Shown here piece after piece: positions 21,944-23,414 of a DNA stretch of 23,414 bases. Source of the DNA: Rhodospirillaceae bacterium UBA6219 (lineage in GTDB: Bacteria; Pseudomonadota; Alphaproteobacteria; Rhodospirillales; Magnetospirillaceae). How positions within the stretch are numbered: the first letter of the stretch is position 1; each line of letters begins with the position of its first letter. The position numbers were made by a program, and so were the translations under genes. Below the pieces are notes generated by a model that saw only the letters and a list, made by a program, of their open reading frames with translations, did no database searches and had not been told where the DNA came from. Location of the stretch: assembly GCA_002435715.1 (NCBI GenBank), contig DISD01000029.1, positions 78,248 to 101,661 of the forward strand, in the 5' to 3' direction.

Positions 21944-22109
21944 GATCCCCCCCCTGTCGCGCTTCGCCCGGCCCCCATGCCGGACAATGACCATATCGAC
22001 AGAGTGGATATTAACCAGATGCTAACCACTCGCCGCAGCGCAAAAGCGACAATCCCACCCCCGCAATAAGACAAGCGGATTTCCGTAAAATTAATCGCAT
22101 TCACATAGA

Positions 22110-22141
22110 AAAACCCCCGCCCGTGTCCGGGCGGGGGTTTT
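22110..22141 (-). terminator. Strong rho-independent terminator of ahcY, probably bidirectional
   Basis: A perfect 14-bp stem AAAACCCCCGCCCG / CGGGCGGGGGTTTT with loop TGTC, 13 bases past the ahcY stop. Both flanks carry A or T runs (AAAAA on the left, TTTT on the right), so it can work in either direction. It separates ahcY from the small-protein genes. Confidence 0.92.
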
Positions 22142-22154
22142 GTCCCTCGCTCGA

Positions 22155-23414
22155 TTAGTAGCGATAGGTTTCCGGCTTGAACGGACCCTGGACCGGCACG
22201 CCGATATATTCGGCCTGCTTCTGGCTCAGGACCTGCAGGCTGGCGCCCAGCTTGGCCAGGTGCAACGACGCCACCTTTTCGTCCAGGTGCTTGGGCAGCA
22301 CATAGACCGACTTGACGTACTTGCCGTCCTTGTTGTTGGCGAACAGCTCGATCTGGGCCAGCACCTGGTTGGTGAAGGACGCCGACATGACGAAGCTGGG
22401 GTGGCCGGTGGCGCAGCCCAGATTGACCAGACGGCCTTCGGCCAGCAGCAGGATGCGCTTGCCGTCAGGGAACTTGATCTCGTCCACCTGCGGCTTGATG
22501 TTGGTCCACTGGAAGTTCTTCAGGCCGGCGACCTGAATTTCGCTGTCGAAGTGGCCGATGTTGCAGACGATCGCACGGTCCTTCATGGCGCGCATGTGAT
22601 CGACGGTGATGACGTCCACGTTGCCGGTGGTGGTGACGAAGATGTCGCCGCGCGGCGCGGCTTCTTCCATGGTCAACACCTCGTAGCCTTCCATGCAGGC
22701 CTGCAGGGCGCAGATCGGGTCGATTTCAGTGACGATGACGCGGCAGCCCTGGGACGCCAGGGATTCGGCCGAGCCCTTGCCCACGTCGCCGAAACCGGCG
22801 ACCACGGCGACCTTGCCGGCCAGCATGACGTCGGTGGCACGACGGATGCCGTCAACCAGGGATTCGCGGCAGCCATACTTGTTGTCGAACTTGGACTTGG
22901 TGACCGAGTCGTTGACGTTGATGGCCGGCCACAACAAGGTGCCCTTCTTTTCCATCTCGTACAGACGGTGCACGCCGGTGGTGGTTTCTTCGGTCACGCC
23001 CTGGATGGCGATTCCATTGCGGGTATAGAAGGTGGAATCGGTGGCCAGCTTCTTCTTGATCGAAGCGAACAGCACCTCTTCTTCTTCGCAGGTCGGGTTG
23101 GCGAGGACCGACAGGTCCTTTTCCGCCCGCATGCCCAGATGGATCAGCAAAGTGGCGTCGCCACCGTCATCCAGGATCATGTTGGGGCAGCCGCCATCGG
23201 CCCATTCGAAGATCTTGTGGGTGTATTCCCAGTATTCTTCCAAGCTCTCGCCCTTGACGGCGAAGACCGGGATGCCGGCGGCGGCAATGGCGGCGGCGGC
23301 ATGGTCCTGGGTCGAGAAAATGTTGCACGACGCCCAGCGGATGTCGGCGCCCAAGGCCTTCAGGGTTTCGATCAGCACGCCGGTCTGAATGGTCATGTGC
23401 AGCGAGCCGGCGAT
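22155..23414 (-). CDS. ahcY: S-adenosylhomocysteinase AhcY, C-terminal part (5' end beyond window)
   Basis: 419 codons are visible; the frame stays open to the window edge and the true start lies beyond 23414. The enzyme hydrolyses S-adenosylhomocysteine to adenosine and homocysteine, keeping methylation reactions running. Visible features are SLHMTIQTGVLIETLKALGA, the substrate-site segment NVNDSVTKSKFDNKYGCRES, the NAD-binding GFGDVGKGSA, GHFDSEIQV, and GHPSFVMSASFTNQVLAQIE. The C-terminus KPETYRY supplies the conserved lysine and tyrosine that reach into the neighbour's NAD site. A strong terminator follows. The identification is certain. Confidence 0.97.
   Translation of the reverse strand: MAGSLHMTIQTGVLIETLKALGADIRWASCNIFSTQDHAAAAIAAAGIPVFAVKGESLEEYWEYTHKIFEWADGGCPNMILDDGGDATLLIHLGMRAEKDLSVLANPTCEEEEVLFASIKKKLATDSTFYTRNGIAIQGVTEETTTGVHRLYEMEKKGTLLWPAINVNDSVTKSKFDNKYGCRESLVDGIRRATDVMLAGKVAVVAGFGDVGKGSAESLASQGCRVIVTEIDPICALQACMEGYEVLTMEEAAPRGDIFVTTTGNVDVITVDHMRAMKDRAIVCNIGHFDSEIQVAGLKNFQWTNIKPQVDEIKFPDGKRILLLAEGRLVNLGCATGHPSFVMSASFTNQVLAQIELFANNKDGKYVKSVYVLPKHLDEKVASLHLAKLGASLQVLSQKQAEYIGVPVQGPFKPETYRY

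Noticed and set aside
21842..22069. 75-codon plus-strand ORF in the gap before ahcY
   Set aside because: Antisense to the copy-2 small peptide, His/Pro-rich, no ribosome binding site.
1..23414. Whole window considered as a mobile island or magnetosome-type cluster
   Set aside because: No transposase, integrase, tRNA-flanked junction or direct repeats; most genes are core functions. Only ccdAB looks like an acquired module.

Overview
The window is about 23.4 kb of GC-rich DNA, densely coding on both strands. It reads as the chromosome of an alphaproteobacterium. RlmH, RsfS, ProA, ObgE, the ActP/DUF485 pair and the long multi-PAS signalling proteins suggest Rhodospirillales, possibly a Magnetospirillum-like organism. 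The genus is an inference, because no rRNA or other marker gene is present. Most genes are complete. actP at the left edge and ahcY at the right edge are cut by the window. No tRNA, rRNA, CRISPR array or insertion sequence was seen.

Layout. (1) 1-577, minus: an acetate-permease unit (DUF485 protein, then actP). (2) 872-7430, plus: a four-gene signalling operon with overlapping or abutting genes. It encodes a PhnD-like periplasmic binding protein without transporter genes, a five-PAS membrane histidine kinase, a REC-HDOD protein and a REC plus degenerate HD-GYP protein. (3) 7414-9050, minus: thiol peroxidase tpx, translationally coupled to a DUF3095 protein with cyclase-like motifs. (4) 9152-11686, minus: a DUF2946-type protein and a TonB-dependent receptor of the copper-receptor family. 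(5) 11782-12369, plus: a uracil-DNA-glycosylase-family protein. (6) 12366-13130, minus: two unrecognised ORFs in one frame, separated by one stop codon. (7) 13189-20199, minus: a housekeeping run rplU-rpmA-obgE-proB-hydrolase-ccdA-ccdB-proA-nadD-rsfS-rlmH, with a chromosomal ccdAB toxin-antitoxin pair lying between proB and proA. (8) 20460-21640, plus: a double-CDGSH iron-sulfur protein coupled to a ferredoxin-adenylate cyclase fusion. (9) 21656-21943, minus: two tandem related peptides of 27-28 residues that conventional gene callers would probably miss. (10) 22155 to the end, minus: ahcY with a strong terminator.

How the genes work together. The 872-7430 operon looks like one sensory pathway: periplasmic ligand capture, a PAS-rich kinase, and two receivers whose outputs are not DNA-binding domains. 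The CDGSH/ferredoxin-cyclase pair suggests that iron-sulfur redox state is linked to cAMP. The ccdAB promoter has a consensus -10 and an overlapping 20-bp palindrome. It sits just upstream of proA-nadD-rsfS-rlmH, so CcdA autoregulation may influence proline, NAD and ribosome-assembly genes. The strongest candidates for something undescribed are the paired small membrane peptides, the ferredoxin-cyclase unit, and the signalling operon with its metal-ligand-less HD-GYP protein.
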